A model generated the notes under the pieces. That model did no database searches and was not told where the DNA came from. It was given only the letters and a program-made list of their open reading frames with translations. Source: JARFQW01 sp963842955 (GTDB taxonomy: Bacteria > Pseudomonadota > Gammaproteobacteria > Steroidobacterales > XN24). Taken from it: a DNA stretch of 64,000 nucleotides. Of this stretch, positions 53,955-63,323 are shown piece by piece. How positions within the stretch are numbered: position 1 is the first letter of the stretch; every line of letters starts with the position of its first letter. A program made the translations under genes and the position numbers. The stretch spans positions 302,270 through 366,269 of the forward strand of contig CAWJIJ010000002.1 of assembly GCA_963842955.1 (NCBI GenBank), read 5' to 3'.

Positions 53955-54695
53955 CTAGGGTGAGTCCGGCGGTGCCCAGCCGGCGGGAGGTTTGCCGGCG
54001 AACAGGGTTTCCATGAGCTCCCGCTCCCGGACAGTGATGGTGTCGAGAAACGTCTCGGCCCCCTTCATGTGACGGAAAGCCTGGAAGCCCCGCTCGATGA
54101 AGTGATGGAGTTCGCCAAGGCCGCTGACCCGGGCAGGCGGTCCGGCCATGCGTACCAGCCGCCAGAGGCCCGGCAGGAAGACCACTGAGTCCAGACTCCG
54201 GCCCACGACGCCGACGAGATCGATCTGCGCTTCCCGCTGGGGCCGGTTGTCGCAACGGCGGTAGGCCTCGGCGTAGCCGGCGGCGGTCACAGGACCGGTG
54301 TGTCCCATCGTCGTGTAGAGCATATCGGTGAGCGCCAGGTCCAGGGTCTGACTCAGCGCGTGCAGTTCGATTCCGAGCGCGATCGTTTTCAGGGCCTTGC
54401 CCGGGAGCAGGCGCGCCAGCATGGGATAGATGCGCTCGACGCCTTCGTCTCTGGACGTGAAATCCTGCTCGCCATACAGGTCAGTCATGAAATATATCGT
54501 CGGGGGCCCGTAGCGATCCGAAGCCAGCAGGTCGGCGTGGGTATGGGCAAGCCGGCGGGCCTGCCAGGCGGCGACGAACTGACTCTGGGGCCGCCACTGG
54601 TGACCGTCAAACTGGCGCAGGCGGGCTTCGCGGCTGCGCTCCAGCTGGTGGGCGAGTTCAAGGGCTGCGGCGTGCCGCTCGGAGTGTTCTTTCAC
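53955..54695 (-). CDS. FFLEE-motif domain protein
   Basis: About 246 residues from a GTG at 54695; a longer start (GTG 54797) would cross the phasin promoter region. The core IYFMTDLYGEQDFTSRDEGV followed by VERIYPMLARLLPGKAL matches the pattern of FFLEE proteins (FFLEELYG...), with the motif degenerate here. Their function is not known. The gene is divergent from the phasin gene. Confidence 0.72.
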   Translation of the reverse strand: MKEHSERHAAALELAHQLERSREARLRQFDGHQWRPQSQFVAAWQARRLAHTHADLLASDRYGPPTIYFMTDLYGEQDFTSRDEGVERIYPMLARLLPGKALKTIALGIELHALSQTLDLALTDMLYTTMGHTGPVTAAGYAEAYRRCDNRPQREAQIDLVGVVGRSLDSVVFLPGLWRLVRMAGPPARVSGLGELHHFIERGFQAFRHMKGAETFLDTITVRERELMETLFAGKPPAGWAPPDSP

Positions 54696-54776
54696 GAGAA
54701 AATTCCACTGGGCCGGGTTGCCGGGCACCGGGTTCTGTTGATGACCGGTAGAGGGACTGCCCACCGGCTTTGATGG

Positions 54777-54810
54777 TATATTAACCGGATCAAACACTCG
54801 TTTGAACCGG
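54777..54810 (+). promoter_or_regulatory. Phasin promoter with PsrA-type inverted repeat
   Basis: A -10-like TATATT (54777-54782) is directly followed by an inverted repeat of 11-base arms (54785-54795 and 54800-54810, one mismatch) around ACTC. Its core CAAACACTCGTTTG fits the C/GAAAC-N4-GTTTC/G pattern bound by PsrA, a TetR regulator that senses long-chain acyl compounds in Pseudomonas. The position just downstream of the -10 suits repression. Confidence 0.55.
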
Positions 54811-54820
54811 AGACCGACTT

Positions 54821-55402
54821 ATGAGCGGCAAGAACTCTGCGCTTTCCCTGACCGACAACCAGCTGGCCCGGCTTGTGCGGGATTCCGCGCACCAGGTGTG
54901 GCTGGCCGGGATAGGCGCCTACGCCAGGGCCGAGGCTGAAGGCAGCCGGTTGTTCGACGGCCTTGTGTCCGTCGGCGAGCGGATCGAGCAGGGCGCCCGC
55001 AGCCAGGTCGTGCGGCGCGTGGAGGCCGCGGAGGACCGGGTGACCGGTGCTCGCCAGACCGCGCTTCTGACCTGGGACCGACTCGAGCGGATGGTGGAGA
55101 ACCAGATCGGCGCAACGCTCAATCGCTTGCAGATTCCCACTTCCAGAGACATCCGCGAGCTGGCCCGACGGGTTGAGGCCTTGCAGGCCACGGTCGAGCG
55201 TCTGGAGTCCGAACGCGGTGCCCGGCCCCGGCAGACGGCCGGCCGCAAAGCCGCCGCGGCATCCCAGCGTGGCGCCCGCAAGAAGACCGCGGCGAAGCCG
55301 GCCACCCGGAAGAAGGCCGCTGCGAAGAAACCGGCCGCAAAAGCTCGCGCGCGGACCAGCTCCCCACGCAAGACGGCAGCGCCACGGGCTGCCAGCCGCT
55401 AG
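54821..55402 (+). CDS. Polyhydroxyalkanoate granule-associated phasin (PhaF-like)
   Basis: 193 residues. The N-terminal half is helical and phasin-like (VWLAGIGAYARAEAEGSRLF, GLVSVGERIEQGARSQVV) with a coiled-coil zone (about residues 105-135). The C-terminal 60 residues are Lys/Ala/Arg/Pro-rich repeats of KKTAAKPA and RKKAAAKK type, like histone H1. PhaF proteins coat storage granules and bind DNA, helping to distribute granules. GGAG lies nine bases before the ATG. Confidence 0.88.
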   Translation: MSGKNSALSLTDNQLARLVRDSAHQVWLAGIGAYARAEAEGSRLFDGLVSVGERIEQGARSQVVRRVEAAEDRVTGARQTALLTWDRLERMVENQIGATLNRLQIPTSRDIRELARRVEALQATVERLESERGARPRQTAGRKAAAASQRGARKKTAAKPATRKKAAAKKPAAKARARTSSPRKTAAPRAASR

Positions 55403-55416
55403 CCGCGGATTGACCC

Positions 55417-56661
55417 ATGCTCCAGACCCAGACCACCCACCAGACCTCGAAGAGCCGCGGCCGCAACGTGGGTCTTGCCCTGGCCGGTGGCGGCCCACTC
55501 GGCGGGATCTACGAGATTGGCTCGTTGCTGGCGCTGAACGAGGCGCTGGACGGGGTGGATCTCCACAACGTGGATACCTATGTGGGGGTGTCCGCCGGGG
55601 CTTTCGTGGCCTCGACACTGGCCAACGGCATTTCCTCGGAGGAGATGGCGTCACTGTTGCTGGATCGGCGGGGGCGGCCGCAGCGCTTCGATCCCACCCT
55701 GTTTCTGAAGCCGGCGATCGGCGAGTATGCCCGGCGCGTGGCCCGAGTACCGGGAATCGTTGCCGGCGGACTCTGGGACTATCTCCGTCATCCCCTTAAA
55801 GTCGGCTTCGTCGAGGCCATGAGTGGCCTGACCCAGGCGGTGCCCACAGCCGTCTTCGACAATCGGCCCATCGAGCGATTTCTCTCCGACCTGTTCAGCA
55901 ACCGGGCCATGACCAACGACTTTCGCAAGCTGAAGCACCAGCTGCTCATTGTCGCGGTCGACCTGGACACCGGGCAGGCGGTTCGATTCGGCGCCGAGGG
56001 GCACGACGACGTGCCGATCTCCAAGGCAGTCCAGGCCAGCACGGCACTGCCCGGGCTTTATCCGCCCGTGGAGATCAACGGGCGCTTTTATGTGGACGGC
56101 GGCCTGAAGCGAACGCTGCATGCATCCGCGGCCCTGGACGAGGGAATCGACCTGCTGTTCTGTATCAATCCCATCGTGCCCTACGATGCCAGCGTCGCGC
56201 CCTCGGCACCGGAAAAGCGCCACGACACGCTGGTCGAGGGGGGCTTGCCGGTGGTGCTGTCCCAGACGTTCCGGTCGATGATTCACTCCCGTATGAAGGT
56301 CGGCATGGCCAAGTACGACTCGGCCTACACGGACCGTGATGTCCTGCTTTTCGAGCCGGATCGCCACGATTCGAAGATGTTCTTCACCAACGTCTTCAGC
56401 TATTCGAGCCGGGAGCACGTCTGTCAGCACGCCTACCGCACAACCCGTCGCGACCTCCTCGCCCGGCGGGCATCACTGGAGCCGATTCTGGATCGGCACA
56501 GCATCCGCCTGGACCTGGATGTGCTGAAGGACCCTGCGCGGCACTTCACCTCGGCGCTGGGCGACAGCGACCCTCATCGCGAACTCGGAATCTACAAGAA
56601 CCAGCTGACCAACCGGCTCAGCCGCGCCCTGGACCGCCTCGAAAGCGCATTGAGACTCTAG
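55417..56661 (+). CDS. Patatin-like phospholipase family protein
   Basis: 414 residues. The oxyanion loop is LAGGGPLGGIYEIG, the serine nucleophile lies in GVSAGAF (GxSxG), and the catalytic Asp in FYVDGGLKRT (DGG). It probably hydrolyses phospholipid or storage lipid. It starts 15 bases after the phasin gene and is likely co-transcribed with it, which suggests a role on lipid granules or in membrane turnover, but the substrate is unknown. Confidence 0.88.
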   Translation: MLQTQTTHQTSKSRGRNVGLALAGGGPLGGIYEIGSLLALNEALDGVDLHNVDTYVGVSAGAFVASTLANGISSEEMASLLLDRRGRPQRFDPTLFLKPAIGEYARRVARVPGIVAGGLWDYLRHPLKVGFVEAMSGLTQAVPTAVFDNRPIERFLSDLFSNRAMTNDFRKLKHQLLIVAVDLDTGQAVRFGAEGHDDVPISKAVQASTALPGLYPPVEINGRFYVDGGLKRTLHASAALDEGIDLLFCINPIVPYDASVAPSAPEKRHDTLVEGGLPVVLSQTFRSMIHSRMKVGMAKYDSAYTDRDVLLFEPDRHDSKMFFTNVFSYSSREHVCQHAYRTTRRDLLARRASLEPILDRHSIRLDLDVLKDPARHFTSALGDSDPHRELGIYKNQLTNRLSRALDRLESALRL

Positions 56662-56695
56662 CTTCGCGGATGTTTCGCTGGCGCTGCTTCCGGCG

Positions 56696-58381
56696 TCACG
56701 CCTTGGTGGCCGTCTTCAGATCCTCATCCCGGAGGGCCCTGCGGAGAATTTTTCCGACGTTGGTTTTCGGCAACTCGTCCCGGAACTCGACCTGCTTGGG
56801 TACCTTGTAGCCGGTCAGTTCCGTCCGGCAGAAATCCCGCAGCTCTTTCTCGGAGAGGCTGCTGTCCTTGCGCACCACGAAGAGCTTCACGATTTCGCCG
56901 GACTTGTCGTCGGGAATGCCGACGGCCGCGCATTCGAGCACACCGGGATGGCTTGCGGCGACCGATTCCACCTCGTTCGGGTACACGTTGAAGCCGGACA
57001 CGAGGATCATGTCCTTCTTGCGGTCTTCGATGAAGCAGAAACCCTTGTCGTCCATGCGGGCCATATCCCCGGTCTTCAGCCAGCCGCCTTCAAACATGGT
57101 CTTGGCAGTTTCCTCGGGTCGATTCCAGTACCCGGCCATGACCTGGGGCCCTTTGATGCACAGCTCGCCCACCTCACCCATCGGCAGTTCTGCCCCGTCG
57201 TCGCCCCGGATGCTCACGTAGGTAGAGGAAATCGGCAGCCCGATAGACCCGTTGAAGCCCTCGCTGTCCAGCGGGTTGATGCAGGCGGCCGGAGACGTCT
57301 CGGTCAGACCGTAGGCCTCCAGTAGCGGCTTTCCGGTTACCTTCTCCCACTGCTCGGCCACCGGTCGCTGCACCGCCATGCCGCCGCCCAGCGCCAGTCG
57401 CAGATGAGAGAAGTCCAGTTCGCTGAACCCCGGCGTGTTGAGCAGCGCATTGAAGAGCGTGTTGACGCCGCTGATAAAGGTGAACGGGTAGCGTCCGAGC
57501 TCCTTGACGAACGCGTCGAAATCCCGGGGATTGGCAATCAGGATGTTCTGCCCCCCCACCGAGACGAAGGTCAGCAGGTTCGCTGTCAGGGAGAAGATGT
57601 GATAGAGCGGCAGGGCCGTGATCACGACTTCCTTGCCCTCGGTGATCGCACCGCCGATCCATGCGCGCGCCTGCAGCACGTTGGACACCAGGTTGCGGTG
57701 GGTCAGGACGGCGCCCTTGGAGACGCCGGTCGTTCCGCCGGTGTACTGCAAGAAAGCGATGTCCTCATGGCCGAGCTCGACTTCGTCCATGGTGGAGCGT
57801 CCGCCGTCAGCCAGGGCTTTCGTGAAACCCATGGCGCCCGGAATGCTCCAGGCCGGGACCATTTTCTTGACCTTGCGAATGACGAAGTTCGTGATCCAGC
57901 CCTTGGGGTTGGGCAGCATGTCGCCGACGCCGGTGACCAGCACGTGGCGGACATCGGTCTTCTCGCGAACCTGCTGCAGGATGGACGCGAAATTCTCCAG
58001 GATGATGATGGCCTTTGCGCCGGAATCCTTCAGCTGATGCTCCAGCTCCCGGGGGGTATAGAGAGGGTTGACGTTTACCGCGACCATCCCCGCCCGAAGA
58101 ATCCCGAAAACGGCGACCGGATACTGAATCAGGTTGGGCATCATGACGGCGACGCGGTCACCCTTCTCGAGGCCGGCGCTCTTTTGCAGCCAGGCGGCAA
58201 AATCCCGGCTCAGCTGATCGGCTTGGGCGTAGGAGATCGTGTGGCCCATGCTCGTGAACGCGGGCTTGCTGCCATATTTCTCGAAGGCCTCCTCGATGAG
58301 CGCCTTCAGCGACGAATAGGATGAGGGATCGATCTCCGCGGCCACGCCCGCCGGATAGTGTTTCTGCCAGATAGGGTCCAT
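56696..58381 (-). CDS. fadD: Long-chain fatty acid-CoA ligase
   Basis: 561 residues; activates free fatty acids to acyl-CoA. The AMP-binding signature YTGGTTGVSKGAVLTH, LLEAYGLTETSPAA, GGWLKTGDMARMDDKGFCFI and the C-terminal Lys region PKTNVGKILRRALRD are all present, with the FadD length. GGAG lies seven bases upstream of the ATG. It faces the patatin gene tail to tail. Confidence 0.96.
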   Translation of the reverse strand: MDPIWQKHYPAGVAAEIDPSSYSSLKALIEEAFEKYGSKPAFTSMGHTISYAQADQLSRDFAAWLQKSAGLEKGDRVAVMMPNLIQYPVAVFGILRAGMVAVNVNPLYTPRELEHQLKDSGAKAIIILENFASILQQVREKTDVRHVLVTGVGDMLPNPKGWITNFVIRKVKKMVPAWSIPGAMGFTKALADGGRSTMDEVELGHEDIAFLQYTGGTTGVSKGAVLTHRNLVSNVLQARAWIGGAITEGKEVVITALPLYHIFSLTANLLTFVSVGGQNILIANPRDFDAFVKELGRYPFTFISGVNTLFNALLNTPGFSELDFSHLRLALGGGMAVQRPVAEQWEKVTGKPLLEAYGLTETSPAACINPLDSEGFNGSIGLPISSTYVSIRGDDGAELPMGEVGELCIKGPQVMAGYWNRPEETAKTMFEGGWLKTGDMARMDDKGFCFIEDRKKDMILVSGFNVYPNEVESVAASHPGVLECAAVGIPDDKSGEIVKLFVVRKDSSLSEKELRDFCRTELTGYKVPKQVEFRDELPKTNVGKILRRALRDEDLKTATKA

Positions 58382-58479
58382 GAAATTTCTCCGGGGCTTG
58401 CCGGGCCCTCTTCGTGTCGATAGTTGATAAACGCCGCTCCCTCCATCCGGTATAGCAGTTGGCCGGGTGCGCGGCCAGT

Positions 58480-59121
58480 TCAGGGATTCGCCAGCAGGGG
58501 GACCAGGAGCGGCCAGATGTTGTCGAGAATAACGGGCTGAGCGGCGGCATTAGGGTGGATTCCGTCCGCCTGCATCAGCTCGGGATCCAGCGCGACGCCC
58601 TCGAGAATGAACGGCAGCAGAGCCACGTCGGCGGGCGAGCTCAAATCGGAGTAGATGTCCTTGAAACCCTGGGTATAGGCGGGGCCGTAGTTCGGCGGAA
58701 TGTAGACCCCCGCGAGCAGGACGCGCGCACCGGCGGCCCTGGACCTTTCGATCATCTCGTCGAGGTTTCGGCGAATCTCATTCAGGGGTAGGCCGCGAAG
58801 ACCATCGTTGCCGCCGAGTTCCACGATGACGACATCAGGAACATGCTGCTCGAGGGCAGCCGGCAGACGGGTGAGGCCTCCGCGGGTGGTCTCGCCGCTG
58901 ATGCTGGCGTTGACCACGCGGTGTGGGTAGCCTGACTTTTCGAGCCGCTTCTCGAGGAGGCTGGGCCAGGCCTCGGCGGTTTTCATGCCAAAACCCGCAC
59001 TGAGACTGTCGCCGACGATCAGGACCACCGGGTCCGAGGACGCGCTGCCGAGGGAGGGCAGCCAAAGCATGATCAGTACGATGAACAAAAGCCGTCCGGA
59101 CTTGGGCGAAGAAGAATCCAT
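58480..59121 (-). CDS. tesA: Multifunctional acyl-CoA thioesterase I/lysophospholipase L1
   Basis: 213 residues with a signal peptide (LLFIVLIMLWLPSLGSASS). It is an SGNH hydrolase: GDSLSAGFGM (Ser), Gly in ISGETTRGGLTR, VELGGNDGLRGL (Asn) and DGIHPNAAAQP (Asp/His). It acts on acyl-CoA and lysophospholipids in the periplasm. Its ATG overlaps, on the opposite strand, the ATG of the ABC transporter gene (CATG). Confidence 0.95.
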   Translation of the reverse strand: MDSSSPKSGRLLFIVLIMLWLPSLGSASSDPVVLIVGDSLSAGFGMKTAEAWPSLLEKRLEKSGYPHRVVNASISGETTRGGLTRLPAALEQHVPDVVIVELGGNDGLRGLPLNEIRRNLDEMIERSRAAGARVLLAGVYIPPNYGPAYTQGFKDIYSDLSSPADVALLPFILEGVALDPELMQADGIHPNAAAQPVILDNIWPLLVPLLANP

Positions 59122-59815
59122 GGCGGGCCTTTCAATTGCTCCGGTGGCCCCGGTCCAGGCGCTGGAGACCCGGGGGCTGACCAAAAAGGTTACCAGTCCG
59201 GAAGGCGAGCTGACCATTGTGGACGATGTGAACCTGGCCGTCGGTGCCGGGGATTCGTTCGCGATCGTGGGGGCTTCCGGAGCCGGCAAGTCTACGCTCC
59301 TGGCCCTGTTGGCCGGACTGGATGCACCCACGTCCGGGGAGGTCTGGCTGGACGGCATTGCGATGTCGGCCCTGGACGAGGACGGCCGGGCGGCCCTGCG
59401 TGCGCAACGCGTTGGGTTCGTCTTCCAGTCCTTTCATCTCATTGCCTCCCTTACGGCGCTGGAGAACGTCATGCTGCCGCTGGAGCTGGCCGGACACGAG
59501 CGGCCCGCGGCGGCTGCGGCTGCGGCTCTCGATGACATGGGCCTGGCTGCCCGCCAGCGCCACTACCCCCGCCAGCTGTCCGGCGGTGAGCGCCAGCGGG
59601 TCGCGATTGCACGGGCCTTCGTGACCCGGCCCGCGGTCCTGTTTGCCGATGAACCCACCGGAAACCTGGATACCGCAACCGGAGCGCAGATCGCGGACCT
59701 GTTGTTCGAACTCAACAGCGCTCGCGGGACGACACTGGTCCTGGTGACCCATGACAGGGCGCTTGCCGAGCGCTGCGCCAGCCAGCGGGAAATGGCCGGC
59801 GGCCGACTGAAGTGA
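59120..59815 (+). CDS. ybbA: ABC transporter ATP-binding protein (YbbA-like)
   Basis: 231 residues of the LolD/MacB-like ATPase type: Walker A GASGAGKSTLLALLAGLD, Q-loop FVFQSFHLI, signature LSGGERQRVAIARAF and Walker B VLFADEPTGNLD. It pairs with the FtsX-type permease that follows (ATGA overlap). The transported substrate is not established. Confidence 0.93.
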   Translation: MAGLSIAPVAPVQALETRGLTKKVTSPEGELTIVDDVNLAVGAGDSFAIVGASGAGKSTLLALLAGLDAPTSGEVWLDGIAMSALDEDGRAALRAQRVGFVFQSFHLIASLTALENVMLPLELAGHERPAAAAAAALDDMGLAARQRHYPRQLSGGERQRVAIARAFVTRPAVLFADEPTGNLDTATGAQIADLLFELNSARGTTLVLVTHDRALAERCASQREMAGGRLK

Positions 59816-62292
59816 GCAGCCTGGGGCTGGCCCTGCGCGGGCTCGTTCGCGACCTCCGGTCCGGCGATCTCATGGTCTTGCTCGGCGCCCTGGCGGTTGC
59901 CGTGGCAGCCATGACGGCGGTCGGGGCGTTTACCGAGCGCGTGGGTAAGGTCGTGCTCAACCGGGCCTCCGAAGTGCTCGCGGCGGACCTGGTGTTGCGT
60001 TCCAACCGGCCCATACCCGATGCCTACGACCGGGCCGCCGCTGAAGACGGCCTGGCGAGCGCGCGGGGGGCGAGCTTCCCGACGGTCGTCGTGGCCGGAG
60101 ATGCCAGTGCGCTGGCGGAAGTGGAGGCCGTCTCGGCGGGCTACCCCCTGCGGGGTCACCTCGAGGGGTCCCGGTCCCTGGACGGCCCTGTCGAGCGGCT
60201 CGACAGCGTCCCCGCACCCGGTGAGGCCTGGGGTGATCCGCGCCTTCTTGCCCGCCTGGGTGCACGACCGGGCGATTCTCTGGAGGTCGGCGAGGCACGC
60301 CTGGAGATCACCCACACCATCGAGAGCCGACCCGACCAGGCCTGGGACTTCGCCGATTTCGCTCCGACGCTGTTGATCAACATCGACGATGTCCCCGCCA
60401 CCAATCTGGTCCAGCCCGGAAGCCGGGTTGGCTACCGGCTCATGTTGACCGGGGATGCGGACGCGCTTGCGCGATTCCGGGCCCGGTCGGAGCCCGGGCT
60501 CGGCGTCAGCGAGAGTTTTCGTGACCTGACCGATGCGCGTCCCGAGATCCGCAGCTCGGTGGACCGGGCCCAGCGCTTCCTGGGACTGGCCGCCATGGTC
60601 GCCGCCCTGCTGTCCGCCGTGGCGGTGGCCGTGGCCGCGAATCAGCAGGCAAGGCGTCAGCAGGATGCGGTCGCATTGATGAAGTGCTTTGGCGCCTCCA
60701 GGCGCCAGATCGTCGAGATCGTCGTCTGGCAGCTTCTTGCCCTGGGCATTCTTGCCGCGGTCATCGGCGTTCTCGTCGGCTACGTCGCTCAGGCCGGCCT
60801 GGCGGGTCTCGCCGAGGAGTTTCTCGGCACTCGGCTCCCTCCTCCCGGCCCGACCCCCGGCCTGGTCAGTGCCGTTTCCGGAATCGTCCTCCTGGCTGGT
60901 TTCGCGGCGGCTCCGCAGCTGGCCCTCGCGAGAGTCCCGCCGATCAGGGTCTTGCACCAGGACCTGCCCGCGGCCAGTCCGGCCCGCTGGATCTGGATCG
61001 CGTTGTCGGCAGCAGCGTTCATCGGCCTGCTGTGGTGGCAGCTCCAGGATCCGCGCCTGCTGGCCCTCGTTGTCGCGGGCCTGGCGGGCACGCTTGTCGC
61101 CCTGGGGGTTGCCGGCTGGTTGCTCGTGCGGGCAGCGGGGACAGTTCGGGGTGCGGGTGGCGCCGCTTGGCGCTACGGTTTGGCCAGCCTGGGCCGGCGG
61201 GGCCGGGAAAGCGCGATTCAGCTGGCTGCTTTCGGGCTCGGCCTCATGGTGCTGCTCCTGCTGTCGGTTGTCCGCGGCGACCTGATGGACGAATGGCGGG
61301 CGTCCCTGCCGGCGGACGCGCCCAACCGGTTCGTTATCAACATTCAGCCCGAAGAGGCGGAGGCGGTCGCCGGGAACCTCGGGGACCGGTTAGCCGATCC
61401 CGGCCTGGTGCCGCTGGTGCGGGCGAGGCTGACGCAAATCAATGGTCGATCGGTGGATGATCTCGTGCTGGCAGATCCGCGCGCCCGGCGCATGGTCAAC
61501 CGCGAGGCCAATCTCAGCTGGATTGCCGAACTGCAGGCGGACAACGAGCTGGTCGCCGGCGAGTGGTGGAGCCGATCCGCCGGGCCCGAGGTTTCGGTGG
61601 AACTGGATTTCGCCAGGGACATCGGCATCGAGCTGGGGGACACGCTGCGCTTCGACGTTGCGGGTCAGCCCCTGGAGGCCGCCGTCACCAGCCTGCGGAC
61701 GGTCCGGTGGGACTCCTTCCGCCCGAACTTCTTCATGGTGTTTGCCCCGGGAGTCCTCGATGACTATCCGAGGACCTACATCGGCAGTTTCTTCGTGGAG
61801 CCGGGTGAGCGCGGAGTCGTGCTTGATCTCATCCGCGCGCACCCGAGCCTGACCGTGATCGATATCGAGGCATTGATGGGCCAGGTGCGCTCGGTCATGG
61901 ACCAGGCGGCGGCGGCGGTTCAGTACGTGTTCGCGTTTACCTTGCTTGCGGGCCTGGCCGTCATGTTCGCGGTCATCCAGGCGACGCGGGAGGAACGTCG
62001 CTACGAGAGCGCGATGCTGCGGACCCTCGGCGCACCGCGGCGGACCGTCCTTGCGGGTGTGGCCGTGGAGTTTTCCGTGCTCGGCCTGCTCGCGGGACTG
62101 CTGGGCGCCGCGGGCGCGGCCTGGGTGGGTCGGATCATGGCCGAACGCCTGTTCGAGCTGCCTTACGCCGGCGGGCCCGGGCTGTGGCTGGCGGGCCTCT
62201 TCGGAGGGGCGCTGCTGATCGGCACGGCCGGTGTGCTGGCCACGCGGCGGGCCGTGTCCAGGGCGCCGATGGAGATTCTCAGGCGATACTGA
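59812..62292 (+). CDS. ybbP: FtsX-family ABC transporter permease (YbbP-like)
   Basis: 826 residues with about ten membrane spans. An N-terminal span (LMVLLGALAVAVAAMTAVGAF cut short here) precedes a large periplasmic domain. Two FtsX domains follow, with QDAVALMKCFGASRRQIVEI and RRYESAMLRTLGAPRRTVLA as the typical coupling regions. The architecture is that of YbbP, partner of YbbA. The 3' end overlaps the end of oxyR. Confidence 0.93.
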   Translation: MSSLGLALRGLVRDLRSGDLMVLLGALAVAVAAMTAVGAFTERVGKVVLNRASEVLAADLVLRSNRPIPDAYDRAAAEDGLASARGASFPTVVVAGDASALAEVEAVSAGYPLRGHLEGSRSLDGPVERLDSVPAPGEAWGDPRLLARLGARPGDSLEVGEARLEITHTIESRPDQAWDFADFAPTLLINIDDVPATNLVQPGSRVGYRLMLTGDADALARFRARSEPGLGVSESFRDLTDARPEIRSSVDRAQRFLGLAAMVAALLSAVAVAVAANQQARRQQDAVALMKCFGASRRQIVEIVVWQLLALGILAAVIGVLVGYVAQAGLAGLAEEFLGTRLPPPGPTPGLVSAVSGIVLLAGFAAAPQLALARVPPIRVLHQDLPAASPARWIWIALSAAAFIGLLWWQLQDPRLLALVVAGLAGTLVALGVAGWLLVRAAGTVRGAGGAAWRYGLASLGRRGRESAIQLAAFGLGLMVLLLLSVVRGDLMDEWRASLPADAPNRFVINIQPEEAEAVAGNLGDRLADPGLVPLVRARLTQINGRSVDDLVLADPRARRMVNREANLSWIAELQADNELVAGEWWSRSAGPEVSVELDFARDIGIELGDTLRFDVAGQPLEAAVTSLRTVRWDSFRPNFFMVFAPGVLDDYPRTYIGSFFVEPGERGVVLDLIRAHPSLTVIDIEALMGQVRSVMDQAAAAVQYVFAFTLLAGLAVMFAVIQATREERRYESAMLRTLGAPRRTVLAGVAVEFSVLGLLAGLLGAAGAAWVGRIMAERLFELPYAGGPGLWLAGLFGGALLIGTAGVLATRRAVSRAPMEILRRY

Positions 62293-63202
62293 CGCCGGGA
62301 AGGTCCGCGGCCCGTTCCCCAAGTGCTTCTGCCACGAGGTTCAGGGTTTCTTCCCGGGCCGCGTGTTTCCGCCACACGGCCGCGATGGTTCGATGGGCGT
62401 TGGGCGAGTCCAGCGGCCGGATGACCAGGCCCGGCGTCTCGTGGTCGGGGTGGCCGATCGCGAGGGCGGGCAGCAGCGTCAGGCCCTCGCCGGCGGCAAC
62501 CATCTGGCGCAGCGTTTCCAGGCTCGTTGCCCGAAAATCCTGCGGCCTGGCGGAGCCGGACAGCTCGCACAGCGCGAGCGCCTGGTCGCGCAGGCAATGC
62601 CCTTCCTCGAGCAGCATCAGCGCATCCCCGCGCAAATCGTCCGTTCGGATTCGGTTTTTCCCGGCCAGTGGGTGGTCGGATGGAAGCGCGGCAAAAAAGG
62701 GTTCCGTGAACAGCGGCCGCCGGACCAGGCCATCGCCAGGGACCGGGAGCGCCAGCAGGCCCATCTCCAGGTCGCCGTCGGTCAGCGCCTGGAGCATCGG
62801 GTCCGTCTGCCGTTCGGAGAGGATCATTCGCAAGCCGGGAAACCGCTCCCGGAGCCAGCCGGAGATATGCGGCAGCAGGTACGGCGCGAGGGTCGGAATA
62901 AAGCCGATACGGATCTCTCCCGCCATCGGGTCTTCAAGCCCTTTTGCGAGTTCTTCGATTTGCTCGGCTTCCCAGAGCATTCGCCGCGCCCTCGCGGCGA
63001 CCAGTTTTCCCACCGGCGTAAGCCGTGCCCGTTTCGCACCCCGTTCGATCAGCACGACGCCCAGCTGGTCCTCCAGTTTCTTCAGCTGGGCGCTCAGCGT
63101 GGGCTGGCTCACGAAACATCGGTCGGCGGCCTGGCCGAAGTGCCCGGTGTCCGCCAGGGCAACCAGGTACGCAAGCGGTTTCAGCGTCAGTCGAATAGCC
63201 AT
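62279..63202 (-). CDS. oxyR: Hydrogen peroxide-sensing regulator OxyR
   Basis: 307 residues, LysR family. The HTH (FVSQPTLSAQLKKLEDQLG) is followed by a regulatory domain whose redox pair is present: GHCLRDQALALCEL has the two cysteines nine residues apart, as Cys199 and Cys208 in E. coli. The ATG at 63202 (used here) is two codons inside a TTG start at 63208. An OxyR-type site covers the start region, so autorepression is likely. Confidence 0.95.
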   Translation of the reverse strand: MAIRLTLKPLAYLVALADTGHFGQAADRCFVSQPTLSAQLKKLEDQLGVVLIERGAKRARLTPVGKLVAARARRMLWEAEQIEELAKGLEDPMAGEIRIGFIPTLAPYLLPHISGWLRERFPGLRMILSERQTDPMLQALTDGDLEMGLLALPVPGDGLVRRPLFTEPFFAALPSDHPLAGKNRIRTDDLRGDALMLLEEGHCLRDQALALCELSGSARPQDFRATSLETLRQMVAAGEGLTLLPALAIGHPDHETPGLVIRPLDSPNAHRTIAAVWRKHAAREETLNLVAEALGERAADLPGVSIA

Positions 63203-63237
63203 AGTCAAAGACTATCAGAAGTATCGTTTCTATTCAT
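63201..63237. promoter_or_regulatory. OxyR binding site candidate
   Basis: Four quarter-sites are correctly spaced: ATAG (63201-63204), N7, CTAT (63212-63215), N7, ATCG (63223-63226), N7, TCAT (63234-63237). The pattern follows ATAG-N7-CTAT-N7-ATAG-N7-CTAT with three changes in the second half. It lies between the divergent oxyR and ahpC genes, touching the oxyR ATG. Confidence 0.7.
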
Positions 63238-63323
63238 TAGACAAATAACCAGCCGACCCTCATCCTTGCCCGCGTCAACGGCCGAGTGGCCATCGAGTTC
63301 GCTAAATCTAAGGAGTATTCATC

